Positions 14,428-16,455 of a stretch of 16,455 nt of DNA are shown piece by piece (position 1 is the stretch's first letter; each line of letters starts with the position of its first letter). A program made the translations under genes and the position numbers. The notes beneath the pieces are model-generated. The model searched no databases, had not been told where the DNA came from, and saw only the letters and a list, made by a program, of their open reading frames with translations. This stretch comes from Gammaproteobacteria bacterium (GTDB taxonomy: Bacteria; Pseudomonadota; Gammaproteobacteria; Granulosicoccales; Granulosicoccaceae). The stretch is taken from assembly GCA_019634245.1 (NCBI GenBank), contig JAHQVR010000187.1, positions 1 through 16,455 of the forward strand, given 5' to 3'.

Positions 14428-15291
14428 CTAAGCAAATAACTTCTTAAACACACCGATACACTCACGGAATCCAGCTTCAAAATCGCCATTCCCCGGGTGA
14501 TACACACTTTCGAATGAGACTACTCCGGTGTAGTCATCATCTTTAAGCGCCCGTGCAAGCGGTACGTATTGCTCTGCCAGTTGACCTTGCCCCATTTTCC
14601 GTACCTCCAAAGTGGCCTTTGGCGTATCGACCTGCACATCTTTGATATGTATATGCCCTAAGTAGCCGTCTTTTACCTCGTCGTACCCATCGGGCCAGGC
14701 GCGTTCATGGCACCAACAATTATTGGCTGGATCCCACAACACTTTAAGCACATCCTTGGCGTCTAAATCGTCAACAAGTTTTCTAGCCGTATAGTTAGAG
14801 TTGACCATCGTTCCGTTTCCGGTTTCAACCACCAGAGTGATATTTTCTTTCCTAGCCAATTCCACCGCTGGGGCAATCAGTGGCAAAGTTGCATCCCAAG
14901 CTCCATGCGCCACATTCCATTTCTCTGCGCCATGACGTCCCCAAAGAATCTGCTCTTTTTTGTTGGTCATAATGCGCACTAACGGAGAATCAACGATATG
15001 GGCCATCTCAATCACCCGTTTCAGCGCATCCATATGTTTGGTATGCAGTTCATCACCTGCCTTATTAGCTGAGGTCATTCCTGCGAATACATGACGCGAT
15101 AAACATGAGACCGGTTTTCCTCGATCACGCAGCAATTGATTGATTTCCTGCATCTCCTGGCCAGTATGATCTCCAACTTCCTTATCGCCAATGAACTGGA
15201 GCTCGGCGTATTCCAGATCGAACTCATCCATCACATCAATCGTATGTTTCAGATCACGACTAATTCCATCGCATATAACACCGAGCTTCAT
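14428..15291 (-). CDS. TIM-barrel sugar phosphate isomerase/epimerase (xylose isomerase-like)
   Basis: This 287-residue cytoplasmic enzyme belongs to the xylose isomerase-like TIM-barrel superfamily. The four expected metal ligands are in place: Glu156 in TLVVETGNG, Asp187 in VLWDPANN, His215 in GHIHIKDV and Glu261 in VSFESVYH. Members isomerise or epimerise sugars, sugar acids or inositol derivatives. Its ATG overlaps the stop of the upstream reductase gene in an ATGA (15288-15291), so the two proteins are translationally coupled and probably act on one pathway. A hydroxypyruvate-isomerase or ketose-epimerase-like step is possible, but the exact substrate cannot be fixed. It is the last gene of this unit in the window and is followed by a 129-bp convergent gap without a clear terminator. 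Confidence 0.85.
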   Translation of the reverse strand: MKLGVICDGISRDLKHTIDVMDEFDLEYAELQFIGDKEVGDHTGQEMQEINQLLRDRGKPVSCLSRHVFAGMTSANKAGDELHTKHMDALKRVIEMAHIVDSPLVRIMTNKKEQILWGRHGAEKWNVAHGAWDATLPLIAPAVELARKENITLVVETGNGTMVNSNYTARKLVDDLDAKDVLKVLWDPANNCWCHERAWPDGYDEVKDGYLGHIHIKDVQVDTPKATLEVRKMGQGQLAEQYVPLARALKDDDYTGVVSFESVYHPGNGDFEAGFRECIGVFKKLFA

Positions 15292-16190
15292 GATTCTTGT
15301 CCCTTACGATGCAATTCAGCATTGACTATTTCTTCAATCACTCGGGTACACACCCAATTATCACCATCGGGGTACTTCGTTTTTCCTGCATGAAAAATTT
15401 GCATCGCCGCCGCGGCCGTGTGTAGCGGTACCCCCAGCTTCTCACCGAGGTTCATCACTATGGTTAAATCCTTGTGCATGGTGTTGATATGGCTACCCGT
15501 GCCTTCAAATTGTCGATCAATTATTTTCTCCAGCGCATTATTAACCACGCCACAACCGGCACTGGAAGTTGAGAAGACATCCAAAATCACTTGTCCAGGA
15601 ACGCCGGCTTTAGCAGCCAAAGCAGCGGCTTCAAAGGTTGCGGAAAATTGCGCGCCAATCAATGATTGCAAACAGGCTTTGACCGTTTGCCCATCACCAG
15701 GACGAGTGCCCACACGATGTATGTTGGCCGACACAGCTCGCATAACCGGCGCAAACTGATCAAGCACACTGTCAGGTGCTGCCGCCATCATGGTGAGAGT
15801 ACCTCCTTGCGCACCTGGATAACCACCTGACACCGGTGAATCAATAAAATGAAGGCCAGAGCCATCCAAGGCCGCTCCAATCTCTCGGGCTTCGTGTGGC
15901 TTTATGGTGGCTGAAAGAATAATCGCGCCACCTGCCTTCATCGACGCCACCAAGCCTTCATCGCCGAGAATGATGGTCTTAGCCTGATCACCATTCATTA
16001 TCATGACAAAGACCGCATCAGATTCGCGGCCAACTTCTGCAATCGAGGTGGCGGGATTTCCCCCCAAGGCCTTAAAGGCTGACATTCGATCATCCAATAG
16101 ATCAAGCCCCGTAGCTGGAATGTCATTGGCGATCAGATTCTTCGCCAGACCCGATCCCATGTCACCCAGACCAATAACACCAGCACGCAT
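15288..16190 (-). CDS. 3-hydroxyisobutyrate dehydrogenase-family NAD(P)-dependent reductase
   Basis: This 300-residue beta-hydroxyacid dehydrogenase shows the full family pattern. It has a dinucleotide-binding GLGDMGSGLAKNL (7-19), the substrate-binding loop DSPVSGGYPGAQGG (117-130), and the catalytic lysine Lys171 in GDGQTVKAC. It also has HKDLTIVMNLGEKLGVPL in the all-helical C-terminal domain. The family includes 3-hydroxyisobutyrate dehydrogenase, tartronate semialdehyde reductase (GarR/GlxR) and L-threonate dehydrogenase (LtnD). Pairing with a TIM-barrel isomerase by an ATGA overlap favours sugar-acid or C3/C4-acid metabolism over valine breakdown, because no valine-pathway gene is nearby. 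The ATG at 16190 has GGAGAG 4 nt upstream and the Rossmann motif begins at the proper distance. Any further gene of this operon would lie beyond the right edge. Confidence 0.9.
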   Translation of the reverse strand: MRAGVIGLGDMGSGLAKNLIANDIPATGLDLLDDRMSAFKALGGNPATSIAEVGRESDAVFVMIMNGDQAKTIILGDEGLVASMKAGGAIILSATIKPHEAREIGAALDGSGLHFIDSPVSGGYPGAQGGTLTMMAAAPDSVLDQFAPVMRAVSANIHRVGTRPGDGQTVKACLQSLIGAQFSATFEAAALAAKAGVPGQVILDVFSTSSAGCGVVNNALEKIIDRQFEGTGSHINTMHKDLTIVMNLGEKLGVPLHTAAAAMQIFHAGKTKYPDGDNWVCTRVIEEIVNAELHRKGQES

Positions 16191-16455
16191 TGCTCTCTCC
16201 CGCGAATTTTATTAACAAGGGTCTTTAAATGCGAAAAATGACATCACGATTCACACCCGACCACACCTTCCGCTCTATCTGACTAGCGGACTCCGTAGAT
16301 TATCCCACTGACGGCAACCAAACCTCTGAAAAAATTCATAAGAACGTCACTTGCGTCGCCCGTAGAAAAACATCACCCGAATAAGATGAGAAATTGGACA
16401 AGCACGGGCAAGCTCGTTATAGAAATTGGGATACAGATCCAGTTAGCATTACTAA
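16191..16455. other. Right-edge non-coding stretch upstream of the reductase operon
   Basis: These 265 bases run to the window edge. They hold the GGAGAG ribosome binding site of the reductase gene (16200-16195) and presumably its promoter. I see no coding potential, repeat or convincing promoter boxes. Confidence 0.4.

Noticed and set aside
1..16455. CRISPR array, tRNA, rRNA, insertion sequence, prophage or defence island
   Set aside because: No regular direct repeats, cloverleaf, transposase motif, terminal repeats or phage or defence proteins are seen on either strand.

Overview
The window reads as chromosomal DNA of a free-living, probably marine or aquatic, Gram-negative proteobacterium. 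The signs are Tat and Sec signal peptides, a lipobox lipoprotein, periplasmic c-type cytochromes, a periplasmic sulfur-oxidation enzyme and a Tat-exported murein peptidase of the YcbK/MepK type. The Ca-loop/FN3 surface protein and soxCD would suit a marine gammaproteobacterium, possibly Granulosicoccus-like. That placement is inference; no rRNA or other marker gene is present.

Left part (1-4652). A LysR-type regulator enters from the left edge and is broken by an apparent 1-nt deletion near position 341. It is followed by a small secreted DsrE-like protein with one cysteine in its mature part, a convergent PAS-GGDEF diguanylate cyclase, and a lone acetyl-CoA acetyltransferase. A small outer-membrane lipoprotein, convergent to the thiolase, closes this part. 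Its promoter candidate is directly abutted by a 7+7 inverted repeat.

Centre (4762-10398), all on the minus strand. The binding protein and two permeases of a family-1 carbohydrate ABC importer lie together, with no ATPase and no catabolic enzyme in view. Just upstream on the same strand is a tight soxC-soxD pair (2-nt gap). It encodes a molybdenum sulfane/sulfite dehydrogenase and its diheme cytochrome c. No soxXYZAB is present, so SoxCD must work with partners encoded elsewhere. The 359-bp region upstream of soxC holds a 9+9 AT-rich inverted repeat and a perfect 14-bp palindrome.

Right part (10758-16190). A large secreted protein has seven Ca-binding FG-GAP-type loops followed by FN3-like units sharing an E-L/I-F-W motif. 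Next is the MepK-like peptidase on the plus strand. Last is a minus-strand two-gene operon with an ATGA overlap, encoding a 3-hydroxyisobutyrate-dehydrogenase-family reductase and a TIM-barrel sugar isomerase/epimerase, probably for a sugar acid.

I found no CRISPR array, tRNA, rRNA, transposase, prophage or defence system. No single cluster is plainly a new system. The most interesting items are the orphan soxCD with its candidate operators, the secreted DsrE-like protein, the frameshifted regulator and the repeat architecture of the surface protein.
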